Positions 1 to 6,632 of a stretch of 10,381 nt of DNA are shown one piece after another. Below the pieces are notes generated by a model. That model searched no databases. It had not been told where the DNA came from and saw only the letters and a list, made by a program, of their open reading frames with translations. The translations under genes and the position numbers were made by a program. Numbering within the stretch: the stretch's first letter is position 1; each line of letters starts with the position of its first letter. Source of the DNA: CAVSUR01 sp052143655 (GTDB lineage: Bacteria > Actinomycetota > Actinomycetes > Streptosporangiales > Streptosporangiaceae); assembly GCA_052143655.1 (NCBI GenBank), contig JBKQSL010000352.1, positions 1-10,381 of the forward strand. The letters run 5' to 3'.

Positions 1-835
1 CGGTGAGGAATCCCAGGGGCAGGAAGATGGTGGCGATGATGGCCAGCTGCTTCATGACCACGTTCAGCCGGTTGGACACCATCGACAGGTGCGTGTCCAT
101 GGCGCCGCTGATCAGGTCGCGGTACCCATCCACCAGGTCACTGATGCGGATGAGGTGGTCGTAGAGGTTGCGGAAGTACGCCGAGCCTTGCTCGGTCATC
201 CCGGGTACCTCCACCATGCCAGCATTGAGGCTGGAAATCATGTCGCGCTGGGGGGTGATGACCTTGCGGATGGCCATGATCTCCCGCTTCATGCCGAACA
301 GGGTCCCCAGCTGTTCCTCCGTCGGGTTCTTCAGGATGGCGCCCTCGAGGTTGTCGATCGAGTCGTCGAAGTCGGACAGCACGGGGAAGAACGAGTCGAC
401 CAGGGTATCCATGATCAGGTAGAAGATCACAGCCTGCGGTGCCGCCACCTTGGAGGAGTGATGGCTGCCGATGCGCTCGCGCACCGTGGCCAGCGCCGGG
501 CAGTTCCCCTGGTGGATGCTGATGATGCACTTCTCGGTGATGAAGCAGTGCACCTCGGCGACGTTCTTCCCGTCATCCGCCATGCCGAAGGTGACGACAT
601 GGGCGAAGCCGTCGAACTCGTCGATCCTGGGCCGCTGGCCGAACCGGTCTGCCGCTTCCACGGCCACCGGGTGGAAATGAAACGTGTCGGTCAGCAGAGC
701 CGTGACGTCGTCGTCCGGCCCGGGGTCGTGGATGTCGAGATCGAGCCAGAAGAATGAGCCCGCCGCCACTGCCTGTTCAATCTCCTGCTGGGTAGCGTCG
801 GTGACTGTGCCATGCTGGGTGATCGTCCCTTTCAT
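1..835 (-). CDS. corA: CorA-family Mg2+ (divalent cation) transport protein, C-terminus cut by the window edge
   Basis: Reading leftwards from an ATG at 835-833 gives 278 codons with no stop before the window edge. The product is the cytoplasmic part of a CorA channel, a pentameric inner-membrane Mg2+ (or Co2+/Ni2+) uptake protein. The N-terminal alpha/beta domain shows the family pattern HPVAVEAADRFGQRPRIDEF (residues 55-74). A long charged helical region follows (about 140-250), then SNRLN (254-258) and the start of the first membrane helix, LAIIATIFLPLGF (264-276). The pore signature GMN and the second helix must lie beyond the left edge; the family is usually about 310-370 residues. The start is fixed by an in-frame TGA five codons upstream with no other start codon between. 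The ribosome site is weak, with GAAAG about 7 bases before the ATG. Codon use looks slightly less GC-biased than in the genes to the right. The family assignment is firm; the metal is inferred. Confidence 0.93.
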   Translation of the reverse strand, partial: MKGTITQHGTVTDATQQEIEQAVAAGSFFWLDLDIHDPGPDDDVTALLTDTFHFHPVAVEAADRFGQRPRIDEFDGFAHVVTFGMADDGKNVAEVHCFITEKCIISIHQGNCPALATVRERIGSHHSSKVAAPQAVIFYLIMDTLVDSFFPVLSDFDDSIDNLEGAILKNPTEEQLGTLFGMKREIMAIRKVITPQRDMISSLNAGMVEVPGMTEQGSAYFRNLYDHLIRISDLVDGYRDLISGAMDTHLSMVSNRLNVVMKQLAIIATIFLPLGFLT

Positions 836-959
836 GAGGAGATGCTTTCACGCTCAGGGGGGACGCTCCTCCCCGGAACGGAGCCCTCGGTTTCCGCGGC
901 GGTCTCCGGTGGCGGCTGGCCTACGCCAGCCCGTCCTGGAGATCGTCACGGGCTTGCCT

Positions 960-1150
960 GTGGCCAAGATCGAACCAGAGTCTCGCCTGAGGGCGGGAGT
1001 GAAAGTCCGGCCCAAAGAGCAGCGCCACGGCGGGCAGGCTCACATCATCTGGCGGAGAATCGGAACCCTGTCGTCGGCGGGTGAATCCTGATCCGGTGCC
1101 GGCGGCATGCCGTAGCAATCCCGCGATCTACAGGTACGTCCCGCATCACA
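960..1150 (+). mobile_element. Possible remnant of a group II intron (domain I-like segment)
   Basis: The segment contains a stem-loop, GGGCGGGA / GTGAAAG loop / TCCGGCCC (991-1013, one mismatch). This resembles the 'gggagtgaaagtccc' element that I recall from domain I of many bacterial group II introns. It is followed by GGGTGAATCCTGATCCGG (1079-1096) and GTAGCAATCCCG (1112-1123), which also recall such introns. There is no reverse transcriptase frame and no domain V hairpin downstream, so if it is an intron it is a 5' relic and cannot splice or move. This rests on pattern memory rather than alignment. The boundaries are arbitrary, and another structured RNA or chance GC-rich sequence is possible. 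Confidence 0.3.
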
Positions 1151-1463
1151 GGACGCAGGAGAAGCTCACCGGGCAGCTGGCAGGCCCGGTCAGGGCAATG
1201 GATCAGCTTCCTCATGGTGATCCGGTCGACCGCTTCAATGCCTGGTTCGCCGTCAAGGTGACCAACGGCGTGGGCGCGACTGGCCTGAGCCAGCGCGCTG
1301 AAGCGTCCTGGCCGCCGCCGCGTGTACTGTTGCGGCGAGGAAACCGCTAGCTCATGCCTGCCCGGATCACCCGCCGGCGGCACGCGCCGCCAGCAGGCCC
1401 GCAGGTCCGCGCGCTGCTTGCCGCGGCGGAGCCGGTGCGGTCAGCCCAGGGAAGCTGAGGACT

Positions 1464-1473
1464 AGGAACCAGG
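1464..1473 (+). promoter_or_regulatory. Ribosome binding site of pgeF
   Basis: AGGAA at 1464-1468 lies 7 bases before the GTG at 1476 and supports that start. A second AGG at 1471-1473 is too close to be the main site. Confidence 0.45.
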
Positions 1474-1475
1474 CT

Positions 1476-2318
1476 GTGACAACACAGACCGGTAACGCGT
1501 ATGGCCTGCGGCAGCAGGGCGGCCTGGAGGTCGTCTCATGGCCGGCGCTGGACGCACTCGACGTCGACGTGATGGTCACCACCCGCCATGGGGGCGTGTC
1601 CGCTGGTCCCTACGCGACTCTCAACCTCGGCCTGCACGTCGGTGACGATCCGGCCGATGTGCTGGAGAACAGGCGCCGGGTGGCGGCGGCGCTCGGCGCT
1701 GACCTGGGCGACCTCGTCTTCTGCGAGCAGGCGCACGGGCGCGAGGTGCGGGTGGTCACCGCCGGCGACCGCGGGCGGGGCGCGTGGTGCCTGGATGACG
1801 CGATCGGCCAGGCCGATGCGCTGGTCACCGCGGACACCGGAACCGTGCTGGTCGTCATGGTGGCCGACTGCGTTCCCGTGGTCCTCCACGACCCGGTGGC
1901 CCATGTGCTGGCGTGCGTGCACGCCGGCTGGCGCGGCACGGTCGCGCGGGTCACCGAGGCAGCGCTGACCGCGATGCAGGCGCTGGGCGCCCGGCCGGAC
2001 AACGTCCTGGCAGCTGTCGGCCCGGCGGCCGGGCCTGCCGACTACCAGGTCGGCGAGGAGGTCGCAGCCGCTGCGGACACCTGCTTCGGCGGGAACGCCG
2101 AGGGCATCGTGCGGCCGGACGGGACCGGCCGGTGGCTGCTCGACCTCTGGGCCGCCAATCACCGCATCCTGCGCGAATCCGGCGTGCCGGACAGTCAGAT
2201 CATGGTTGCCGCGCTGCCCACCGGGACCGGCCCGGGCCTGTTCTTCAGCCACCGCCAGGAGCACCCGTGCGGGCGGTTCGCCGCCGTCGCCCGGCTCCGG
2301 CCACGGAGCCGCGCGTGA
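1476..2318 (+). CDS. pgeF: Peptidoglycan editing factor PgeF / YfiH laccase-fold protein (Cu-oxidase_4, DUF152)
   Basis: This 280-residue protein covers the full YfiH family length. In E. coli YfiH/PgeF prevents incorporation of L-Ser in place of L-Ala at position 1 of the UDP-MurNAc stem peptide. Other members have been reported as purine nucleoside phosphorylase/adenosine deaminase or polyphenol oxidase. Family motifs appear in order: TTRHGGVS (35-42), NLGLHVGDD (50-58), EQAHG (84-88), ADCVP (130-134), HAGWRG (149-154), a degenerate form of the IGP-x-C-YEVG motif (VGPAAGPADYQVG, 181-193) and FFSHRQ...GRFAAVARL (256-274). The presumed metal and catalytic triad His87, Cys132 and His149 is intact. 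The start is GTG, with AGGAA 7 bases upstream. In many actinomycetes this gene sits beside ftsZ; here it instead leads a cluster with murL and murD2, overlapping murL by four bases. It could therefore be the housekeeping copy relocated, or a second paralogue. The family is certain; the editing role is inferred from E. coli and from the neighbours. Confidence 0.93.
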   Translation: MTTQTGNAYGLRQQGGLEVVSWPALDALDVDVMVTTRHGGVSAGPYATLNLGLHVGDDPADVLENRRRVAAALGADLGDLVFCEQAHGREVRVVTAGDRGRGAWCLDDAIGQADALVTADTGTVLVVMVADCVPVVLHDPVAHVLACVHAGWRGTVARVTEAALTAMQALGARPDNVLAAVGPAAGPADYQVGEEVAAAADTCFGGNAEGIVRPDGTGRWLLDLWAANHRILRESGVPDSQIMVAALPTGTGPGLFFSHRQEHPCGRFAAVARLRPRSRA

Positions 2319-3661
2319 GCACCCCGCCGTTCCGCTACGAAGGCTATGACCTCGACCCCGGTCAGGGCCTGCTGGCCTGCCGGTACTCGCTGGGCGGCCG
2401 GCGCTTCCAGGAGCGGATCACGTTCAGCCCGGCGGGCCGGTGGGACTCGCCGGCCGTTGACCAGGCCGGGCGGCTGGCGTTCCTGCTCGCCGGGGTGTCG
2501 TATTACAAGACTGCCGCCCCGCCGGTCATCGACCTCGGCCAGACAGCGGTCACCGCGGCCGAACGGGATTTCCTGCGCGCCTTCTACCTCGACGGCCTCG
2601 GCGAGTACGCCTACCGGAACCAGCTCGACCTCTCCGGCCTGCGCATCGAGGGACCGGCGAAGCCGGGCTCGCCGGCACACCAGGCGGCGGACCGGGACGC
2701 AGCCAGCCCGGCCCGGCCGCTCGTCCCGTTCGGCGGGGGCATCGACTCCATCGTCACGGTCGAGATGGTCCGCCGGCACAGCGATCCGGCCCTGTTCGTC
2801 GTCAGCCGGCCGGGCGACCGGTTCCAGGCCATCGAGAGGCCTGCGGCCGTTACCGGGCTGCCGATCGTGCGCGCGGGCCGGGAAATCGACCCTCAGCTGC
2901 TGCAGTCCCGGGAACTGGGCTTTCTCAACGGGCACGTCCCGGTGACCGGCATCCTGTCGGCGATCGCCGTGCTGGCAGCGGCGCTGGAGGGCCGCGACGC
3001 GGTGGTGATGTCCAACGAGTGGTCGGCGTCGATTCCCACGATCGAGGCCGGCAGCCGGGCCATCAACCACCAGTACTCCAAGAGCGCCTCGTTCGAGGAG
3101 GCGTTCCGCGGCGTGCTCGCCGGGTGGCCCGGCGGGCGGGTCGATTACTTCTCAGCGCTGAGACCGTTCAGCGAGCTGTGGGTGGCGCGGCGGTTCGCCG
3201 AGCTCACCGAGTATCACGGCACGTTCCGCAGCTGTAACCGCGCCTTCCACATCGACAAGTCCCGGCGCCTGGACCACTGGTGCGGCCGCTGTGACAAGTG
3301 CTGCTTCATCGATCTCATCCTCGCGCCGTTCCTCGCCCCGGCCGAGCTGGGCCGCATCTTCGACGGCCGGGAGCCGCTCACCGATCCCGACCCGGGCGAC
3401 TCGCTGGCCGACCGGTTCCGTGCCCTGCTCGGCACCTCTGCCGACAGCAAGCCGTTCGAGTGCGTGGGAGAGATCAGCGAATGCCGGGCCGCCGTGCTGC
3501 TGGCCGCGCAGCGGCCCGACCGGGCGGGAACCACGCTGCTGCAGGCACTCGCCGCCGAGCTATCCGGCCAGCCCGAACTGCACAGTCCCGCCGCGCTGCT
3601 GCAGCCCATGAGCTCGCACTTCATCCCTGATGCGTATGCGCCCGAAGATCTGCTGGTCTGA
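2315..3661 (+). CDS. murL: UDP-N-acetyl-alpha-D-muramoyl-L-alanyl-L-glutamate epimerase (MurL)
   Basis: This 448-residue cytoplasmic enzyme is of the MurL type. The family, defined in Xanthomonas oryzae, uses ATP and Mg2+ to convert UDP-MurNAc-L-Ala-L-Glu into the L-Ala-D-Glu form after MurD2 has added L-Glu. Visible features are an N-terminal region with FRYEGYDLD (6-14), and a PP-loop-like nucleotide site PFGGGIDS (138-145) resembling the SGGxDS of adenylating enzymes. Also present are SNEWSASIPT (233-242), a central segment NHQYSKSASFEEAF (251-264), and a Cys cluster WCGRCDKCC (322-330; Cys323, 326, 329, 330) preceded by Cys307. The start is the GTG inside GTGA that contains the pgeF stop, implying translational coupling. 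The same frame is open back to 1913 but is then only an antiphase reading of pgeF. The 3' end overlaps murD2 by 32 bases. Pairing with murD2 makes the assignment strong. A generic PP-loop protein is the alternative. Confidence 0.87.
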   Translation: MSTPPFRYEGYDLDPGQGLLACRYSLGGRRFQERITFSPAGRWDSPAVDQAGRLAFLLAGVSYYKTAAPPVIDLGQTAVTAAERDFLRAFYLDGLGEYAYRNQLDLSGLRIEGPAKPGSPAHQAADRDAASPARPLVPFGGGIDSIVTVEMVRRHSDPALFVVSRPGDRFQAIERPAAVTGLPIVRAGREIDPQLLQSRELGFLNGHVPVTGILSAIAVLAAALEGRDAVVMSNEWSASIPTIEAGSRAINHQYSKSASFEEAFRGVLAGWPGGRVDYFSALRPFSELWVARRFAELTEYHGTFRSCNRAFHIDKSRRLDHWCGRCDKCCFIDLILAPFLAPAELGRIFDGREPLTDPDPGDSLADRFRALLGTSADSKPFECVGEISECRAAVLLAAQRPDRAGTTLLQALAAELSGQPELHSPAALLQPMSSHFIPDAYAPEDLLV

Positions 3662-4961
3662 CCTGCGGGGCGCCCGGGTCGGGGTCTGGGGCCTCGGCGT
3701 CGAGGGCCTGGCCAGCCTCCGCAAGCTCACGTCCATGGGCGTCGACCCGCTGCTGGTCGACGACCGCCCGCCGCCCGGCGGGGTCAGCGGCCGCCCGGTC
3801 CTGGCCACGGCCGACGGCGGGGTCGCGGCGCTGGCCGCCTGCGACGTCATCGTCAAGACCCCTGGCATCAGCCGCTACCGCCCCGACGTTCTGGAACTGC
3901 AGACCCGCGGCATCCCGGTGACCGGCGGCCTCGGCCTCTGGCTGCAGGAAGCCGACCGCGGCCGGGTCGTGTGCGTCACCGGGACCAAGGGCAAGAGCAG
4001 CACCACGGCGATCGCCGGGCAGCTGCTGGCCGGGCTCGGCTATCAGTGCATGGTCGGCGGCAACATCGGCCAGCCGCCCTATGACCCAGCCCAGGAGGGC
4101 ACCGGCTACGACTACTGGGTGATCGAGACGTCCAGCTACCAGGCCACCGACCTGGCCTGCTCGCCCCCCGTCGTGGCGGTCACCGCCCTGCATCCCGATC
4201 ACCTGCCCTGGCATCACGGGGTGGCGGGCTACTACCGGGACAAGCTGTCGGCGTGCTCCCAGCCGGGAGCCGACCTGACCATCGCCAACGGGGACAGCGA
4301 CCTGCTCCGCGAGCGGGTCTCGCTGCTCGGGCCCCGGGTCGAATGGGTGCACGCGGACGACGACCCGGCCGCCGACTGGATGGCGCCACTCGGGCTGCTC
4401 GGCGCGCACAGCCGGCGCAACGCGCTGATCGCCCGCGCCTGCCTGCGCGCGCTCGGCGTGCCGGAAGCCGCCGACGACGGCAGGCTGCGCGCGGCCGCGG
4501 CGGGCTTCGAGCAGCTGAGCAGCCGCCTGCAGGTCATCGGCTCCGTCGCCGGGGTAACGTTCGTCGACGACAGCCTGTCCACCAATGTCCTGCCGACCCT
4601 CGCGGCGCTGGATGCGTTCCCCGGACGGCGGATCGCCCTGATCGCCGGGGGCCAGGACCGGGGCATCGACTACGCGCCCCTCGCCGCCGGCCTCGGCGGC
4701 CGCGAGGCCGCCACCCTGGTCCTGGTCCTGCCCGATAGCGGCCCGCGTATCCAGGCCGCCATCGAGGCGGCCCGCCCCGGCGGCGTGTCGGCGGAAGCCT
4801 GCGCGGACCTGGACACCGCCGTCCGGCTGGGTTTCGGCTGGGCCCGCCCGGACGGGATCGTCCTGCTGTCGCCGGCCGCGCCCAGCTTCGGGCACTTCCG
4901 GAACTACCGGGACCGGGGTGACGCCTTCGCCAAGGCGATGCGCTCCTGCCCGGCCAGCTGA
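3630..4961 (+). CDS. murD2: UDP-N-acetylmuramoyl-L-alanine--L-glutamate ligase (MurD2)
   Basis: This 443-residue Mur ligase is predicted to add L-Glu to UDP-MurNAc-L-Ala with ATP in the cytoplasm and hand the product to MurL. The N-terminal Rossmann-like domain has VGVWGLGVEG (17-26). The central ATPase domain has the P-loop VTGTKGKSSTT (116-126), GGNIG (143-147), ETSSYQ (166-171) and DHLPWH (190-195). YYRDK (201-205) probably places the carbamylated lysine at Lys205, and GAHSRRN (258-264) ends this part. The C-terminal domain has DDSLSTN (313-319), GGQDRGID (340-347) and SPAAPSFGHFRNY (414-426). Aligned by eye with E. coli MurD, several D-Glu-contacting positions differ, which fits use of another Glu isomer. 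The start ATG at 3630 lies inside murL; a second ATG at 3636 is equally possible and changes only two residues. An ordinary MurD (D-Glu) is the alternative, made unlikely by the murL partner. Confidence 0.87.
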   Translation: MRMRPKICWSDLRGARVGVWGLGVEGLASLRKLTSMGVDPLLVDDRPPPGGVSGRPVLATADGGVAALAACDVIVKTPGISRYRPDVLELQTRGIPVTGGLGLWLQEADRGRVVCVTGTKGKSSTTAIAGQLLAGLGYQCMVGGNIGQPPYDPAQEGTGYDYWVIETSSYQATDLACSPPVVAVTALHPDHLPWHHGVAGYYRDKLSACSQPGADLTIANGDSDLLRERVSLLGPRVEWVHADDDPAADWMAPLGLLGAHSRRNALIARACLRALGVPEAADDGRLRAAAAGFEQLSSRLQVIGSVAGVTFVDDSLSTNVLPTLAALDAFPGRRIALIAGGQDRGIDYAPLAAGLGGREAATLVLVLPDSGPRIQAAIEAARPGGVSAEACADLDTAVRLGFGWARPDGIVLLSPAAPSFGHFRNYRDRGDAFAKAMRSCPAS

Positions 4962-4974
4962 CGCCGAGCCGGTC

Positions 4975-6321
4975 ATGGCCAGCGAACTGCCGGGCGCGTT
5001 CCTGCGGTCCCTGGCCGCCGTGGTCGGCGAGCGGCACGTGCTCACCGGCGACGCCACCGCCGGCTTCTGCGTGGACTGGACCGGCCGGTTCCGCGGGCAC
5101 GCTCCCGCGGTGCTCCGGCCCGCCGACACCGCCGAGGTGCAGGGCGTCCTGGCGCTCTGCCGCGAGGCCGGGGTCCCGGTGGTCCCGCAGGGCGGCAACA
5201 CCGGCCTGGTCGGCGGGGGCATCCCGCTGCACGGCGAGGTCGTGCTGAGCACGGCACGGCTCCGCCAGCTGGATCCGGTCGACCTCGAAGCCGCGCAGGT
5301 CACCGCCGGAGCCGGGGTGAGCCTGGCGCAGGTCGCCGGCGCCCACCCGGACCTGGATCTCGCGGTGCACATCGCTAGCCGGGATTCGGCCACCGTGGGG
5401 GGCGCCATCGGCACGAACGCGGGCGGGCTGCGGGTGCTGCGGTACGGCCCGATGCGAGCCCAGCTTCGCGGCGTCGAGGCCGTGCTGGGCGACGGCACCG
5501 CGGTCTCGCACCTGGCCGGGCTGACCAAGGACAACACCGGATACGACTACGGGTCGCTGCTGGCCGGCTCGGAGGGAACGCTGGCCGTCATCACCCGCGC
5601 CCGGCTCCGGCTGGTTCCCCGGATGCGCGACCCGGTGACCGCGCTCGTCGGGCTGGGCAGCTTCGATGAACTGCACGCGCTGGCGCGCCAGGCCCTCAGG
5701 GATGTCCCGGGCCTGGTATCGGCGGAGTTCTTCACCCATACGGGCGTCCGCATCCTGCAGGAAAGGGCCGGCCTCCCGGCACCCTTGGAAACGCCGGCCG
5801 ATGCCTACCTGCTGCTCGAGGCCTTCGGCCCGCAGGCGCTGGACGACCTGGCCGATATCACCGGCAGCCGGCCCGTGGCGGTCGGGCAGTCGAACCCGGA
5901 CCGGAGCCGGCTGTGGGCCTACCGGGAACGGCACCCGGAGGCAGCCGGGTTCCTCGGCACCGTGATCAAGCTCGACGTGTCCGTGCCCGCGGCGCGCTGG
6001 ACTGAGCTCGCCGCCGCCGTGCCCGCCGCGGTCGCCGCCGCCGACCCCGGCGCGCAGGTCATCCTGTTCGGCCACGTCGCCGACGGGAACGTGCACGTCA
6101 ACGTGGTCCCGGCGGCCGAGCCGGACGGCCGCCACGAGGATGCGGTGTTTTCCCTGGTCGCCTCGCTCGGCGGCTCGATCTCCGCCGAGCATGGCATCGG
6201 CGCGCTGAAGGCGCGCTGGCTTCCGCTGGTGCGCTCGGAGGCAGAACTGGCGCTGTTCGCCCGCCTGCGGTCCGCCTTCGACCCGTCCGGCATCCTGAAC
6301 CCGCACGTGCTGCCGCGGTAG
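4975..6321 (+). CDS. FAD-linked D-2-hydroxyacid dehydrogenase (D-2-hydroxyglutarate / D-lactate / GlcD family)
   Basis: This 448-residue flavoprotein has an FAD_binding_4 domain (about 40-215) and an FAD-oxidase_C domain (about 220-447). FAD-site motifs are PQGGNTGLVGGGIP (71-84), GAIGTNAGG (143-151) and GSEGTLAVIT (198-207). The C-terminal substrate/metal signature is GHVADGNVHVN (366-376) with ISAEHGIG (402-409); His367, His374 and Glu405 match the metal ligands of D-2-hydroxyglutarate dehydrogenase. It ends in FDPSGILNP, as most members do. The reaction is oxidation of a D-2-hydroxyacid to the 2-oxoacid, with electrons passed to a carrier or the membrane chain. Candidate substrates are D-2-hydroxyglutarate, D-lactate or glycolate; sequence alone does not choose. 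The ATG at 4975, 13 bases after the murD2 stop, is preferred over an in-frame GTG at 4918 that lies within murD2. No clear ribosome site is seen, so coupling to murD2 translation is likely. Confidence 0.88.
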   Translation: MASELPGAFLRSLAAVVGERHVLTGDATAGFCVDWTGRFRGHAPAVLRPADTAEVQGVLALCREAGVPVVPQGGNTGLVGGGIPLHGEVVLSTARLRQLDPVDLEAAQVTAGAGVSLAQVAGAHPDLDLAVHIASRDSATVGGAIGTNAGGLRVLRYGPMRAQLRGVEAVLGDGTAVSHLAGLTKDNTGYDYGSLLAGSEGTLAVITRARLRLVPRMRDPVTALVGLGSFDELHALARQALRDVPGLVSAEFFTHTGVRILQERAGLPAPLETPADAYLLLEAFGPQALDDLADITGSRPVAVGQSNPDRSRLWAYRERHPEAAGFLGTVIKLDVSVPAARWTELAAAVPAAVAAADPGAQVILFGHVADGNVHVNVVPAAEPDGRHEDAVFSLVASLGGSISAEHGIGALKARWLPLVRSEAELALFARLRSAFDPSGILNPHVLPR

Positions 6322-6331
6322 CAACCCGGCA

Positions 6332-6348
6332 CGGCGGGCCTGCCGCCG
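6332..6348 (+). terminator. GC-rich hairpin after the pgeF-murL-murD2-dehydrogenase unit
   Basis: CGGCGG and CCGCCG form a perfect 6-bp stem around the loop GCCTG, starting 10 bases after the dehydrogenase stop codon. There is no T-run, which is common for actinomycete terminators. It may terminate or stabilise the upstream transcript. Confidence 0.4.
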
Positions 6349-6408
6349 GCCGGCGACCTGCCAGACCTCGAAGAAGACACTGTCACCGGCGGGCCTGAGC
6401 CGGATCAG

Positions 6409-6449
6409 CCGGCCTGCGGCCGGACCGGGTGGCGCTCGCGACGGCGAGC
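6409..6449. repeat. Two adjacent perfect stem-loops
   Basis: CCGGCC-TGC-GGCCGG (6409-6423) and GCTCGC-GACG-GCGAGC (6434-6449) each have a perfect 6-bp stem and are separated by 10 bases. With the hairpin at 6332 they make a run of three. They could be part of a terminator region or the 5' leader of the next operon. Short GC stems arise easily by chance at this composition. Confidence 0.35.
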
Positions 6450-6621
6450 CGTCTGCGAAGCCTGGCTCCGCCGCGGCGCGACCCGTGCCGAATCACACCG
6501 CGAATGCGCTGGAAACGGCCATTACCAGGACCGTTCTGTTGCACCATAAGGGGCAATTGACGTGATGCTTTCGATTGTGCGCCGCGGCTGACCCGGGATG
6601 AGGCGCGGCGCGCCCCCCGCT

Positions 6622-6627
6622 GGAAGG
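6622..6627 (+). promoter_or_regulatory. Ribosome binding site of the DUF3311 gene
   Basis: GGAAGG lies 5 bases before the ATG at 6633. It is one of the two clearest Shine-Dalgarno sequences in the window and settles that start. Confidence 0.7.
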
Positions 6628-6632
6628 CTGCA

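Larger units (their letters stand above)
836..1475. other. 640-base gene-poor gap between divergent corA and pgeF
   Basis: No open frame here has convincing protein character: the frames are short, lie on both strands and are Arg/Pro/Gly-rich. The gap must contain the upstream regions of both divergent genes, but I see no clear -35/-10 pair for either. Visible structures are a perfect stem-loop at 914-931 (7-bp stem, CTAC loop), an 8-bp stem with one mismatch at 991-1013, and the 10-bp palindrome CGGCATGCCG at 1103-1112. The stretch from roughly 960 to 1150 resembles group II intron domain I and is listed separately. From about 1200 to 1475 I see nothing recognisable except the pgeF ribosome site. 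Confidence 0.6.
6322..6632. other. 311-base intergenic spacer with stem-loops and a lower-GC patch
   Basis: The first half carries three perfect GC-rich stem-loops (6332-6348, 6409-6423, 6434-6449). A distinctly lower-GC patch at about 6520-6580 includes TTGCAC (6539-6544) and TTGACG (6557-6562), either of which could be a -35 element. Neither has a good -10 at 16-18 bases, so no promoter is called. A new transcription start for the DUF3311-symporter pair somewhere in this patch is plausible. No protein-coding frame is convincing. Confidence 0.5.

Noticed and set aside
89..757. Plus-strand open frame of 222 codons opposite corA
   Set aside because: The minus strand reads as an unmistakable CorA with SNRLN and the first membrane helix. 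The plus frame is its His/Asp/Val-rich shadow.
1045..1383. Short opposing open frames in the corA-pgeF gap (also 1081-1350 on the plus strand)
   Set aside because: Neither shows a ribosome site, motif or credible composition; treated as non-coding.
1913..2314. A 134-residue N-terminal extension of MurL starting inside pgeF
   Set aside because: The extension is an Arg/Gly-rich antiphase reading of pgeF. The GTG at 2315 in the stop overlap is a natural start.
4918..4974. Earlier GTG start for the dehydrogenase inside murD2
   Set aside because: It adds 19 Arg/Pro/Ala-rich residues unlike the family N-terminus; the ATG at 4975 gives a normal start.
3621..5537. Long minus-strand open frame (638 codons) antisense to murD2 and the dehydrogenase
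   Set aside because: It has shadow composition (Arg, Ala, Gly, Pro and Asp rich, no motif), and it lies opposite two genes with full family motifs. GC-rich DNA produces such frames routinely.
4534..6324. Minus-strand open frame of 596 codons opposite the dehydrogenase
   Set aside because: Same reason: low-complexity composition, no recognisable domain, and plus-strand coding is certain.
6539..6580. TTGCAC or TTGACG as a -35 for a sigma70-type promoter before DUF3311
   Set aside because: No acceptable -10 lies at the right spacing, so it is mentioned only in the spacer entry.
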